DNA of 64,000 bases from Anaerolineae bacterium (lineage in GTDB: Bacteria > Chloroflexota > Anaerolineae > Aggregatilineales > Phototrophicaceae), in assembly GCA_022842885.1 (NCBI GenBank), contig JALHOR010000006.1:39461-103460 (forward strand), given 5' to 3'. The notes below the pieces were generated by a model that saw only the letters and a list, made by a program, of their open reading frames with translations, had not been told where the DNA came from and made no database searches. The translations under genes were made by a program, and so were the position numbers. Within the stretch, counting starts at the first letter, position 1; each line of letters begins with the position of its first letter. Positions 53,459-61,609 of the stretch are shown piece after piece.

Positions 53459-54063
53459 TATGCTTCAGTCCGCATTTTATTCGGCAGATGTTCGGTATTG
53501 TTATAATACATGAGCGTCGTCAAGCCGCTATCATCCACCCGAATCAAACTGATGCTGCAATGAATGATGTATAAATTCGCCCATGCATCCAACGTCGTAT
53601 TCAAGACGCGGCATACCAAATAGCGTATCAAATTCCCATGACACACCACCAATTCATGACTATCCGCCAAATAGGGGTTGTCGGGCGGTCTAAAATAATA
53701 TTCGTAAGCATCGTCCGCCTGCATCCGATGAACGATAATATCTTCTAGGTCGAAATCGGGGGCATGGGCGGCATAATGCCGGATTTGGGGTTCTAAACGC
53801 ATGGGCAGTGATGGCACACATTCGCGCAAAATATCGGTTTGACGGATACCTTCCGGCAAGTGAAAATTTTCTGCAATAATTTGTGCCGTTTCCACAGCCC
53901 GCGACATGCTGCTGCAATGAATCTTGGTGACGGGAACATCCAACAAATGTTTCCCCGTATGTTCAGCTTGTAACTGCCCTAGATGGGTGAGTTTGCCATG
54001 GGGCAACTCTGGTGTTACGACATATTGCCCGTGTCGTATCAAATATAAATACCGTTTGGACAT
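53458..54063 (-). CDS. Histidine phosphatase family protein
   Basis: A 201-residue member of the phosphoglycerate-mutase-like superfamily. YLIRHGQYV gives the catalytic RHG; CSSMSRAVETAQIIA and the later ELVVCHGNLIRYLVC give the second His. The internal PQIRHYAAHAPDF region is like PGAM5-type protein phosphatases. Substrate unknown. Upstream gene of a two-gene unit with the tandem GNAT. Confidence 0.9.
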   Translation of the reverse strand: MSKRYLYLIRHGQYVVTPELPHGKLTHLGQLQAEHTGKHLLDVPVTKIHCSSMSRAVETAQIIAENFHLPEGIRQTDILRECVPSLPMRLEPQIRHYAAHAPDFDLEDIIVHRMQADDAYEYYFRPPDNPYLADSHELVVCHGNLIRYLVCRVLNTTLDAWANLYIIHCSISLIRVDDSGLTTLMYYNNTEHLPNKMRTEA

Positions 54064-54176
54064 TCCGTTTCCTGGTTGCGTACGATAAAACCGCCATTAT
54101 TATAGTCAATTTTGGCAATTCTTGCGCGACATTCGCAGGTTCAAATATTGGAATTTGGAATTTTTTCAGGATATTT

Positions 54177-55397
54177 TCAGTTTGTGGGCGGCAATTCTCC
54201 CAAAAAGACGATGGCATACTTGCCACTGGTGCTGCGCTGACGACTGGATAGCTGGATATATAAGGGGTCGGTGTTATTCGGCAGCAGGTTGATACCCGCG
54301 TCAAACCTATCGCCCAAAATCACCATATTATCGGCAGTGAGCGTTGCCCCGGCGTTGGCGAAACTCAGGATGTCTTCACAGGTGAGACCAGCATCATCGC
54401 AACTTTGCAGCACATCGCCATTGGCATCCAAGACTTCGATATAAGGGTCAAGCCGATTGTCTATCGCCCCTACCATATAAATCGTTAGCCCGGTTGTCTT
54501 TGCCAGTGGACCCAAGCGCACGATTAACCCATCTATATCATCGCGGTCTTGCAGCGCCAACCCTTCTAGGATTGCCATGTAGCGCCCCGGCTGCCCATCA
54601 AGGCTGCCCATCGTCAAATTCACTTCACCAAAAAATTGTTCTTGGCTGGCGTTGCGTAAGCCTAATTGCGCCGAAAATTCTTTATCGGCTTCGGTCAGCG
54701 TGACCGGCGCAGCGCCCGGCAACGTATAAATATTGTTGGGAATATATTCCGCATCGCGGCTGCAATCGAGCCGTTCTTCGCGGATGCTGGCAAAAGCGCG
54801 GATAACGGGTTGAAAACCATCCAAGCCATAGACCGTCAGCCGATAGGCTTCTACCACTACACCTTCTGGGGTATTTTCCGGGATAAAGACTTCTTCTTGA
54901 AAACGCAAATCCAGTGCCGTTGTCACCAGCATCTCGTTACACCGGAACACGCTCTCTAACAAGTCATTCTCACGCGGGGGAATAAAATTGGTTTTGAGCG
55001 CGGTGAGCGTATAACTGCCAGTCGAGGTGCCATCAGCATTGCCGAAGCGGGTAGCGATAATCGTATAAACGCCATCCGTCTCTGCCCGATGCTCAAAAAA
55101 TGCCAATGAGTCCGGCTCTGGTGATTCATCATCCATGCTGCTGCGGGCAACTAATTCACGGTCGGGTGCCATCAAGCCCACCAACGGGACTAAGCCATCA
55201 TATGCCTGCATCTCAATGCGGATTTCATCGCCAGTGACGAGCGAAATTTGCCACCAATCGTAAAAAGCAACTTGGGTGATGCTCTCCTGCACGGTCATAT
55301 CAAATTGAATCGTCGCCGCAACCGGGGTATCGGCATCTTGCGCCCATAGCGGCAGAGTGAGGCAGCACAGGCTGATGAGAATGAGCAAATGACGCAT
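54177..55397 (-). CDS. Secreted protein with PPC-like domain
   Basis: A 406-residue secreted protein: signal peptide LLILISLCCLTLPLWA, then a PPC (pre-peptidase C-terminal) type beta sandwich (ISLVTGDEIRIEMQAYDGLV, GVYTIIATRFGNADGTSTGS). A middle domain of ~150 residues has two cysteines, and the end again looks PPC-like (LTADNMVILGDRFDAGINLL). No protease domain is present. Function unknown; likely surface binding. Confidence 0.75.
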   Translation of the reverse strand: MRHLLILISLCCLTLPLWAQDADTPVAATIQFDMTVQESITQVAFYDWWQISLVTGDEIRIEMQAYDGLVPLVGLMAPDRELVARSSMDDESPEPDSLAFFEHRAETDGVYTIIATRFGNADGTSTGSYTLTALKTNFIPPRENDLLESVFRCNEMLVTTALDLRFQEEVFIPENTPEGVVVEAYRLTVYGLDGFQPVIRAFASIREERLDCSRDAEYIPNNIYTLPGAAPVTLTEADKEFSAQLGLRNASQEQFFGEVNLTMGSLDGQPGRYMAILEGLALQDRDDIDGLIVRLGPLAKTTGLTIYMVGAIDNRLDPYIEVLDANGDVLQSCDDAGLTCEDILSFANAGATLTADNMVILGDRFDAGINLLPNNTDPLYIQLSSRQRSTSGKYAIVFLGELPPTN

Positions 55398-55689
55398 TTT
55401 GTTTCCTTAGTTAGCTGTTAGCGATTAGCTTTTAGCTGCTTTGTTGCAAACATCAAAATGGCTCGTGTCGCCCCAGACTAAAGTCGTGGGGCTAAACAAA
55501 ACCAAACGCACTAAAGGCGTTTTTGAAGCAGTCTCTTTAGCAGACTTGTCTTTTTGGCAGCCGGAAACTTTAGTTTCTGGCGGCATGATGTACTGATAAT
55601 CGAACCTTGCAACTGAGCAGCTTTTAGCTTTTAGAGATGGTTTTGTATATGTTAGAGTGCTTTAAAATCATCGCTTATATCCAGATTGG

Positions 55690-55762
55690 GTGAAAAGTGC
55701 GTATTTGTAGGGACACGGCATGCCGTGTCCCTACGGAAAATCACCTGTTTGGGACATGAGCC
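55690..55762 (+). repeat. Palindromic repeat element A, copy 3
   Basis: A perfect 28-bp palindrome at 55707-55734, same stem as copy 2 at 25870-25897. Flanks GTGAAAAGTGCGTATTT and ACGGAAAATCACCTGTTT match copy 2 closely; the right flank continues GGGACATGAGCC. Confidence 0.85.
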
Positions 55763-55942
55763 AAAATTATTTTTGAACCGCAAAGACACGAAGGACACAA
55801 AGATTTTTACTTTTTCTCGGTGGTCTCGGTGCGCTCTGTGGTTCAAAATAAATATACATTACAAATACAAAACAGCCTCTTAGCTTTTAGCTATTGTAAC
55901 GAAAAGCGGCGCGAGAAATGTTAGCATTGTGTGCAGAATCCA

Positions 55943-55971
55943 AAAGCCGCCAATACATGATTGGCGGCTTT
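55943..55971. terminator. Intrinsic terminator of the rplJL unit
   Basis: AAAGCCGCCAAT (55943-55954) pairs exactly with ATTGGCGGCTTT (55960-55971) with a 5-base loop, just downstream of rplL on the minus strand. Confidence 0.85.
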
Positions 55972-56007
55972 GGTTGCGGGCGGGTCTAACAGCAGGTGAT
56001 TCGGGCG

Positions 56008-56400
56008 TTATTTCAGTTCGACGCCAGCACCCACTTCTTCCAGCTTTTTCTTGGCATCAGCCGCGGCATCTTTGCTGATTTGTTCCAACACCGTCGAGGG
56101 TGCGCCTTCGACCAATTCTTTGGCTTCTTTTAAGCCCAAGTTGGTCAATGCCCGCACAATCTTGATGACATCAATTTTCTTCGGACCCACATCCTTGAGG
56201 ATGACGTTGAATTCAGTCTGTTCTTCAACTTCTTCAACGGGGGCAGCGGCAGCAGCGCCACCCATAGCACCTGCCATCATCATCATGCCACCGGAAGCGG
56301 CTTTCACGCCGAGTTTATCTTCCAACGCCGTCTTCAACGCCGAGGCTTCCAGCAGGGTGAGGGCGCTAATTTCTTCGACTAATTTTGTAATATCCGCCAT
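56008..56400 (-). CDS. rplL: 50S ribosomal protein L7/L12
   Basis: A 130-residue stalk protein: N-terminal dimerisation region ([20 protein letters not shown]), Ala/Gly hinge ([20 protein letters not shown]) and the C-terminal factor-binding domain ([37 protein letters not shown]). Elongation factors contact this domain. It lies 60 bases downstream of rplJ. Confidence 0.98.
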   Translation of the reverse strand: MADITKLVEEISALTLLEASALKTALEDKLGVKAASGGMMMMAGAMGGAAAAAPVEEVEEQTEFNVILKDVGPKKIDVIKIVRALTNLGLKEAKELVEGAPSTVLEQISKDAAADAKKKLEEVGAGVELK

Positions 56401-56460
56401 GAGAGACCATCCTTATCGTATACACATGAGATCAATTGCGATTGATGCTGATAAAATGAA

Positions 56461-57012
56461 TTAGGCAGCTTCGCCGCTGTCCTTGTCTTTGTCCAACAAG
56501 GCTTGCAGCACATTGACGATACCCGCATCGGCAGCGTCCAGAATGCTGACCAGATTGACTGCCGGCTGCACAATCAAGCCGATAATCTGCGCTTGGAGTT
56601 CCGGCAATGTGGGCAACTGCGATACCGCTTTGACGCCATCAGCATTGAGGATGTCACTCCCCATCACGCCGCCGACGACTTTCATTTTTTCTTCGTCTAG
56701 TTTTTCTGCCTCAATAAAATCCAACAATGCTTTTGCTACACCGGGGAAATTATCTTTCCCGAAGATGATAGCAGTTTGTTCTTGGAGCAAGGCAGATGGC
56801 ACAACCCAACCGGATTGTTCTAGGGCTTTGGTAATCAGCGTGTTTTTGGTGACAGCATACTGACCACCCACATCTTTAATTTTGCGGCGCAACGCTTGAA
56901 TTTTAGTGACGGCTAACCCGCGTGTAGACACGATGGCAAACCCACTGCTGACACTCAGCAGTTCGTTGTACAGCGCCACAAATTCTTCTTTACGCTGTCT
57001 TGTGATGGGCAA
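56461..57012 (-). CDS. rplJ: 50S ribosomal protein L10
   Basis: A 183-residue L10, the base of the ribosomal stalk, in the same unit as rplL. Marks: RQRKEEFVALYNELLSVSSG, TKIQALRRKIKDVGGQYAVT, KNTLITKAL and a helical C-terminus for L7/L12 binding. TTG at 57012 is the start: AAGGAG lies 7 bases upstream and translation begins LPITRQRKEEF as in the family; a longer frame would read through the leader. rplK and rplA are absent from this locus. Confidence 0.96.
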   Translation of the reverse strand: MPITRQRKEEFVALYNELLSVSSGFAIVSTRGLAVTKIQALRRKIKDVGGQYAVTKNTLITKALEQSGWVVPSALLQEQTAIIFGKDNFPGVAKALLDFIEAEKLDEEKMKVVGGVMGSDILNADGVKAVSQLPTLPELQAQIIGLIVQPAVNLVSILDAADAGIVNVLQALLDKDKDSGEAA

Positions 57013-57240
57013 AATAACGCTCCTTTCCGGTGCAAATCCCGGTCTGAGGCTGGTTGAAGGTGGCGCGAAACGCACACCCGAATCAAAAAAGCGACCCGCA
57101 AAAATGCCAGAGTCGCCCAATAAGCAGCATAACATGATGTGCTATCGGACTCACCTCGGCTGGATAATTAAGGGCAATTTGCCCCCCGCGCTGTCTACGG
57201 CAGAGTCAACCGTATCTTGATGTAACGGGAAAATTATAGG
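57013..57240 (-). promoter_or_regulatory. rplJ leader with attenuator hairpin (likely L10 leader)
   Basis: Before the ribosome site the minus strand reads CAGCCTCAGACCGGGATTT, an L10-leader-like stretch. Further upstream a hairpin GCGAC...GTCGC (57091-57116) is followed by TTTTTTG, an intrinsic terminator inside the leader. This suggests L10 autoregulation by attenuation. Confidence 0.6.
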
Positions 57241-57393
57241 GATGGGCTGCCAAATGTCAAGTGAGGATAAAACAAAAAAAACCTTCTGGTCTGTGATAAC
57301 TGAAGGCTTTGAGTGGAGGATTGTGCGATTGCCCGGCAACATAAGTGGCAATCGCCTGATATTCAGAATTGGTTTCAAAAATTCGCGTTGTGG

Positions 57394-57413
57394 GGGCGCG
57401 ATTGATCGCGCCC
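57394..57413. repeat. Hairpin repeat GGGCGCGATTGATCGCGCCC
   Basis: A perfect palindrome apart from its centre, between the rplJ leader and the small gene at 57427. The same core occurs in frame at 12410-12443. Confidence 0.6.
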
Positions 57414-57426
57414 ATGAAAGCGGCAA

Positions 57427-57591
57427 TTATTCGCCCAAGAATTGCCAGCGATTGCGTTTGGGTTTCACTTCAGGGTAGTCGAATTTATGTGTCGCCAAAA
57501 CTTCATCGCGCAGTGCCTGTTCGCGTGCCTGAAGTTCTAGTTCTTTTTGTTTTGTCCAATTTTCCAGCATCAGATGATAATAGTTCGCCAT
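57427..57591 (-). CDS. Small charged protein (54 residues)
   Basis: A short reading frame with a good site (AGGAG 9 bases before the ATG). It reads MANYYHLMLENWTKQKELEL, then ARE and ALRDEVLATHKFDYPEVKP, and ends RNRWQFLGE. Mostly helical and strongly charged. Unknown function. It lies upstream of rplJ on the same strand, behind the attenuator region. Codon use resembles the neighbours, which supports a real gene. Confidence 0.55.
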   Translation of the reverse strand: MANYYHLMLENWTKQKELELQAREQALRDEVLATHKFDYPEVKPKRNRWQFLGE

Positions 57592-57709
57592 GGTGGTTAG
57601 CTCCTGTCGCGTTTGTCACTGTGCTTGCTGTGTTGTTATCAGGATAGACCACTTGTGCCACCAAACGAACTTATTTAGCAGAATCTAAATACCGCATTCG
57701 CTGCAATCC

Positions 57710-58156
57710 TCAACTCACGGCTTTCTTCACAAGCTCGCTGATTTTTGTCTCAACATCCCCGGTCAATTCCTTCAATGCGAAGGAGATTGCCCACATTGCG
57801 CCTTCATCCAGATGCGCCGCGTCGTTGAAACCGAAAGTCGCATATCGCGCGTCGAATTTGTGGGCGCTTTGGAAGAAGCAGACAATCTTACCGTCTCTAG
57901 CATACGCCGGCATTCCGTACCACGTTTTTGGCGTGAGGGCTGGCGCACTGGCTTTGATAATCGCATGAATTCGCGCCGCCATTGTGCGATCCGGTTCTGG
58001 CATCTCGTCAATTTTCGTCAGCAAATCCTTTTCCCCATCTTCTTTATCCTTTTTTGAGCGTGCCTCGCGCTTTAGTTCTTGGGCGCGTTCCTTCATAGCG
58101 GCTTTTTCCGCGTCTGTAAAACCTTTGGACTTTTGCGAATCTTGCTTTGCACTCAT
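57710..58156 (-). CDS. DUF1801-type (YdhG/frataxin-like fold) protein, copy 1
   Basis: A 148-residue protein: a helical charged N-terminus ([20 protein letters not shown]) and the DUF1801 core ([60 protein letters not shown]). Related proteins are linked to iron handling in one case; no role can be assigned here. The copy at 60077-60523 differs at about 10 of 148 residues. AGGAAATTGCT before the ATG. Confidence 0.88.
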   Translation of the reverse strand: MSAKQDSQKSKGFTDAEKAAMKERAQELKREARSKKDKEDGEKDLLTKIDEMPEPDRTMAARIHAIIKASAPALTPKTWYGMPAYARDGKIVCFFQSAHKFDARYATFGFNDAAHLDEGAMWAISFALKELTGDVETKISELVKKAVS

Positions 58157-58421
58157 AGCAATTTCCTGATGGGTTAGCACATATTTTAGGCTTGTTATTT
58201 ACCTTAACTTTTCACCACAGAGATTTTCACTGAGAAATAGGCAAAAAGAGCCAAGCTGATAGCTGACTGCTGAAAGCGATAAGGATCAGGGCATTTCAAC
58301 TGATTTTTGCTTTAATATTACCGTTGATTTGCCCTAATGCTTGTTGATTTCGCCTGTATACTGTTTCCATTTGCCTGAGAGAGTGTCCTAAGTGGTGATT
58401 GCTTGCACAGATAGAACAAAT

Positions 58422-59426
58422 CTATACATCTTGGATGGGTGAGGCGTTAGGGAGGGTGTAGGGGGTTGTTTCAACAACTGCTGTCTGTGCAGGACGCATC
58501 CGTTCTTCTGTGCCAATATACCCGCCAGCACCTGCCGCGAATGCACCCACTATCATCGCTGAGAAGATTGCGCCTGCTAGTACAACAATCGCATTGGTAA
58601 CAGCCTGACCAACATCACGTGCCGTTGCTTCTGCTTCTTCACGGACTTGCATATAGAAGGCTTCCCAACGGTCAATCTGTACCCGTGCTTCTTGTGCGGT
58701 TAAATCAGTGCGCCCTGCGATTGACTCGGCTAATTTGTCGCGGTCTGCGTCGGTAATGTCGGCAGGATTGGATAAGAATGCTTGAATCTCGCGGTTGAAT
58801 TGAAGTTGCTCAATTGTCGGAGGAGCGTCCATCTGGGTGATAGGTTGCCCGGCTTGCCCTTCCACCTCAGTTACGGCAGCGACAAATGCTTGCGCTTCAT
58901 TCTGAATCGCCAACAGCGTTTCGTCTTGAAGGTTAAGTGCTTGTGCAACTTCTGGTGCAACCTCACCCGCCGCTTGTCCGGCAGTGGAGACAATCGAAGC
59001 AAATGCGCTGCTTACACCACTGATGATGCCACCGACGGCAGTTGTCAGCATGAACAAAGATACTGCCGTCACGACTGCCCAAGTCACCAGACCGTGCAGA
59101 GCGCCATCGCCTTCATCAGTAGTGCCAGACATGCGCCCAGCGGTCACACCACCCAAAAACAGACCAATAACCGTACTTGCAGCTAACCAAATGACCGTGC
59201 CGACGCCCAAAGCCGGGGTTACGGAATTAATTTCCTGTGCTGGGTTAATGCTGGCTGCACCAATCGCTAAGCCTAGCATATACAGGGCAAACATGACGAC
59301 CAGCGCGATAATCGCACCTGCCAAGATAGCGCCCCAAGATATACTCCGGCGTACTCGGTTGGGCATGACGACTGTATTATGACCATCGGCATTTTCTCTT
59401 GTTGAATAGTCTCTTCTGATTTGCAT
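58422..59426 (-). CDS. Uncharacterised membrane protein with four TM helices
   Basis: A 334-residue protein. RRSISWGAILAGAIIALVVM and VGTVIWLAASTVIGLFLGGV form the first helices, then WAVVTAVSLFMLTTAVGGII; a long soluble loop (residues ~150-270) rich in Gln, Glu and Ala follows, and a last TM (IVVLAGAIFSAMIVGAFAAG). The SWGAILAGA start recurs in small-membrane-protein families without known role. It is followed downstream by DUF1801 copy 1 and preceded by DUF1328; all three lie between the two DUF1801 copies. Confidence 0.75.
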   Translation of the reverse strand: MQIRRDYSTRENADGHNTVVMPNRVRRSISWGAILAGAIIALVVMFALYMLGLAIGAASINPAQEINSVTPALGVGTVIWLAASTVIGLFLGGVTAGRMSGTTDEGDGALHGLVTWAVVTAVSLFMLTTAVGGIISGVSSAFASIVSTAGQAAGEVAPEVAQALNLQDETLLAIQNEAQAFVAAVTEVEGQAGQPITQMDAPPTIEQLQFNREIQAFLSNPADITDADRDKLAESIAGRTDLTAQEARVQIDRWEAFYMQVREEAEATARDVGQAVTNAIVVLAGAIFSAMIVGAFAAGAGGYIGTEERMRPAQTAVVETTPYTLPNASPIQDV

Positions 59427-59479
59427 ACGATGTCCTTCTTTCTTTTTGTTTTAGTATTGTTAAAACTACTGTATTTTAC

Positions 59480-59644
59480 TTAGGTGATAATACGGCGACC
59501 TAACAATAGAGCGCCGATAAACAGCACCACAAACACGAAGAAGATTAACTGTGCGATTCCTGCTGCCGCCCCTGCAACACCACCGAAGCCCAATAGCCCC
59601 GCCACGACTGCAATGATTAGAAAAAATACAGCCCAGTTTAACAT
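59480..59644 (-). CDS. DUF1328 small membrane protein (YtjA-like)
   Basis: A 54-residue protein with two TM helices: [20 protein letters not shown], then [20 protein letters not shown] and a basic end LLLGRRIIT. This is the DUF1328 pattern, a small inner-membrane protein often linked to stress conditions. AGGAG lies 9 bases before the ATG. Encoded just upstream of the four-TM protein gene. Confidence 0.85.
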   Translation of the reverse strand: MLNWAVFFLIIAVVAGLLGFGGVAGAAAGIAQLIFFVFVVLFIGALLLGRRIIT

Positions 59645-60076
59645 ACGATATACTCCTGTTTTATGTGAACATTTTTATACGATTGCACGATGCTGGCTAA
59701 CCAACCATTAACCGTGTGAACTACCTTAATTTGTGCTTTTATCTCTAGTAGTTCGAAATTACCTCTACACTCAGTATAGAATTTATGCTCTACTAAAGCA
59801 TCCGTCTTCAAGCGGATTATTTAGTCATCCTTTGAGGCAATTTTCGGCAGTTTCTACATCAGGAATTGGGATAACGGGTGGTGTTGTAGCGTTTAGAGGA
59901 AGAGGTGCCAACACAGTTCATCACTGAATTTATCAATTGCCCCATTGAACTGTGTTGACCTTATTTAACAAGTAACGCGGAATTAACGATTTGCAAATGT
60001 CCCATCTTTAGCCGCTACTGGTCGAAAGCGGGTAGGGGAGATTGCAATCAGTATAAAACGCGAATCAATGCGGAAC
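59645..60076. other. Gap of about 430 bases with a 12-bp inverted repeat
   Basis: No gene. CAACACAGTTCA (59909-59920) pairs exactly with TGAACTGTGTTG (59946-59957), loop of 25 bases, no T-run behind it. The rest is AT-rich and probably holds the promoter of the DUF1328 gene. Confidence 0.5.
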
Positions 60077-60523
60077 TCAACTCACGGCTTTCTTCACAAG
60101 CTCGCTGATTTTTGCCTCAACCTCCCCGGTCAATTCTTTCAATGCGAAGGAGGTTGCCCACATTGCGCCTTCATCCAGATGCGCCGCGTCGTTGAAACCG
60201 AAAGTCGCATATCGCGCCTCGAATTTGTGGGCGCTTTGGAAGAAGCAAACAATCTTACCGTCTCTAGCATACGCCGGCATTCCGTACCACGTTTTTGGCG
60301 TGAGGGTTGGCGCACTGGCTTTGACAATCTCATGAATTCGCGCCGCCATACTACGATCCGGTTCTGGCATCTCGGCAATTTTCGTCAGCAAATCCTTTTC
60401 CCCATCTTCTTTATCCTTTTTTGAGCGTGCCTCACGCTTTAGTTCTTGGGCGCGTTCCTTCATAGCGGCTTTTTCTGCGTCCGTAAAGCCCTTAGGCTTT
60501 TGCGAATCCTGCTTTGCACTCAT
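60077..60523 (-). CDS. DUF1801-type protein, copy 2
   Basis: A 148-residue near-copy of the gene at 57710-58156; changes include S10P, D50A, A66E and several conservative ones. The DNA identity continues on both sides for only a few bases (CTCAACTCACGG at the end, CATAGCAA at the start), so the duplicated unit is essentially one gene plus its ribosome site. GAGGAGATTGCT precedes the ATG. Confidence 0.88.
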   Translation of the reverse strand: MSAKQDSQKPKGFTDAEKAAMKERAQELKREARSKKDKEDGEKDLLTKIAEMPEPDRSMAARIHEIVKASAPTLTPKTWYGMPAYARDGKIVCFFQSAHKFEARYATFGFNDAAHLDEGAMWATSFALKELTGEVEAKISELVKKAVS

Positions 60524-60553
60524 AGCAATCTCCTCATAAATGATTTGGAAAAC

Positions 60554-60605
60554 AAAAAAGGAACTGCTCAGGCGTCAGACTTTAATTCAATCAGTCCGAG
60601 CAGTT
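60554..60605 (-). terminator. Intrinsic terminator of the VOC gene
   Basis: On the minus strand AACTGCTC pairs with GAGCAGTT, with an inner GACT/AGTC stem, followed by CCTTTTTT. It lies just downstream of the VOC gene. Confidence 0.75.
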
Positions 60606-60634
60606 GCGAAATTCATGGCTATGGGTAGTGGGAC

Positions 60635-61048
60635 TTAGCGTTTGTCTTGGGAGAGTACCATGATATTGCCGCTGGTATCTTTAAAGATGGCTTCAATCGT
60701 GCCATAGGGGCGGGCTTGCGGCGGTTGCATAAATTCCACGCCTTTTGCCGTCATTGCTTCATACGCTTTTTGGCAATCATCTGTCTTCCAAACACAGTGT
60801 CCAAGTTTGCCAGACTCGACCAGTTTGGTCAGCACTTGCACTTCGTCTTCTGTGAGCGCCATACTGGGTTTCAAAGCTGATAAGCCAATTTCAAAATCGG
60901 GCTGATTCTTTGCCCCGACGCTTATCCAGCGATAATCCCCCTTGGTCACATCAGCACGAATTTCAAAGCCGAGTTTTTCAGTATAGAAATGGAGGGCTTC
61001 ATTCTGATCTTTGACCCAAATTACCGTAACTGCCAATCGGTTTATCAT
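60635..61048 (-). CDS. VOC family protein, second VOC/AraC pair
   Basis: A 137-residue vicinal-oxygen-chelate protein: MINRLAVTVIWVKDQNEALH, FYTEKLGFEIRAD, then DCQKAYEAMTAKGVEFMQPP and IEAIFKDTSGNIMVLSQDKR. The last Glu/Asp-rich strand carries the usual metal Glu region. Similar to glyoxalase-like resistance proteins. AAGGAG before the ATG. An AraC-type gene lies 77 bases upstream on the same strand, as in the pair at 1540-2739. Confidence 0.87.
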   Translation of the reverse strand: MINRLAVTVIWVKDQNEALHFYTEKLGFEIRADVTKGDYRWISVGAKNQPDFEIGLSALKPSMALTEDEVQVLTKLVESGKLGHCVWKTDDCQKAYEAMTAKGVEFMQPPQARPYGTIEAIFKDTSGNIMVLSQDKR

Positions 61049-61125
61049 CCGTTATCTCCTTCGCTAATTATAGCTCAAATCATAATACATTTGTGCTAAA
61101 TTGGCTTCTCGAAAATTGCTCTATT

Positions 61126-61524
61126 TCACGGCTCAAGCGTGTCAGAGATGCCATGTAACAAGCAAGTACACAAGGGGATATAAACAGACTGCCGAATGGT
61201 TTGGCTACTGTGGCGATAGGCGCTAGGCGAAATGCCCACGATTTTGCGAAACAGGGTACTAAATGAACCTAGACTTTCAAAACCAACATCGGCGCAAATT
61301 TCGGTAATGCTGAGATTGGAGTTGATGAGAAGGTCTTTGGCTTTGGTAATCCGCACCCGTATGAGGTATTGATGGGGTGTCTGCTTATAGATGCGATGAA
61401 ATAGCCGAATCAGATAATAGGGCGAAAGCGCGACTTCATGACTCAACTGCTCAATTGTGATAGCTGTTGCATAACGCTGATCCAAAAGGCGGCGAGCAAG
61501 TTGAATTTGTTTATTGTAGTACAT
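61126..61524 (-). CDS. Short AraC family regulator (DNA-binding domain only)
   Basis: A 132-residue protein: essentially one AraC DNA-binding domain. AITIEQLSHEVALSPYYLIR and LFHRIYKQTPHQYLIRVRIT are the first helix-turn-helix, LSITEICADVGFESLGSFST and LFRKIVGISPSAYRH the second. No sensor domain, unlike the regulator at 1999. ATG 61524 is preferred over TTG 61530. Likely regulates itself and the VOC gene. Confidence 0.88.
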   Translation of the reverse strand: MYYNKQIQLARRLLDQRYATAITIEQLSHEVALSPYYLIRLFHRIYKQTPHQYLIRVRITKAKDLLINSNLSITEICADVGFESLGSFSTLFRKIVGISPSAYRHSSQTIRQSVYIPLCTCLLHGISDTLEP

Positions 61525-61609
61525 AGCCAATGTCTCACATTATAAAGTCACGATTTGGGCTACTATCCGATGATGCTGATATTAACATACCACGACGAAC
61601 AGACGAAAC

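Larger units (their letters stand above)
55398..56007. repeat. Repeat-rich gap of about 610 bases
   Basis: No real gene. It holds TTAGCTTTTAGC-type simple repeats (55410-55440, 55618-55640, 55870-55890), a CCCCAGACTAAAGTCGTGGG hairpin with a partner GCCGGAAACTTTAGTTTCTG (55480-55590), element A copy 3 (55690-55762), and an ACACGAAGGACAC / GTGGTCTCGGTGCGCTCTGT repeat (55777-55850). It looks like a landing area for several repeat families. Confidence 0.75.

Noticed and set aside
55652..55846. Reading frame HRAHRDHREKVKIFVSFVS
   Set aside because: This is the translation of the ACACGAAGGACACAAAG-type dispersed repeat plus element A, which is commonly mistaken for a gene.
57369..57647. Reading frame on the plus strand across the small gene
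   Set aside because: Crosses the hairpin repeat and lies opposite the better supported 54-residue minus-strand gene.
59733..59927. Reading frame of 64 residues
   Set aside because: No ribosome site and no coding character; it spans the gap with the inverted repeat.
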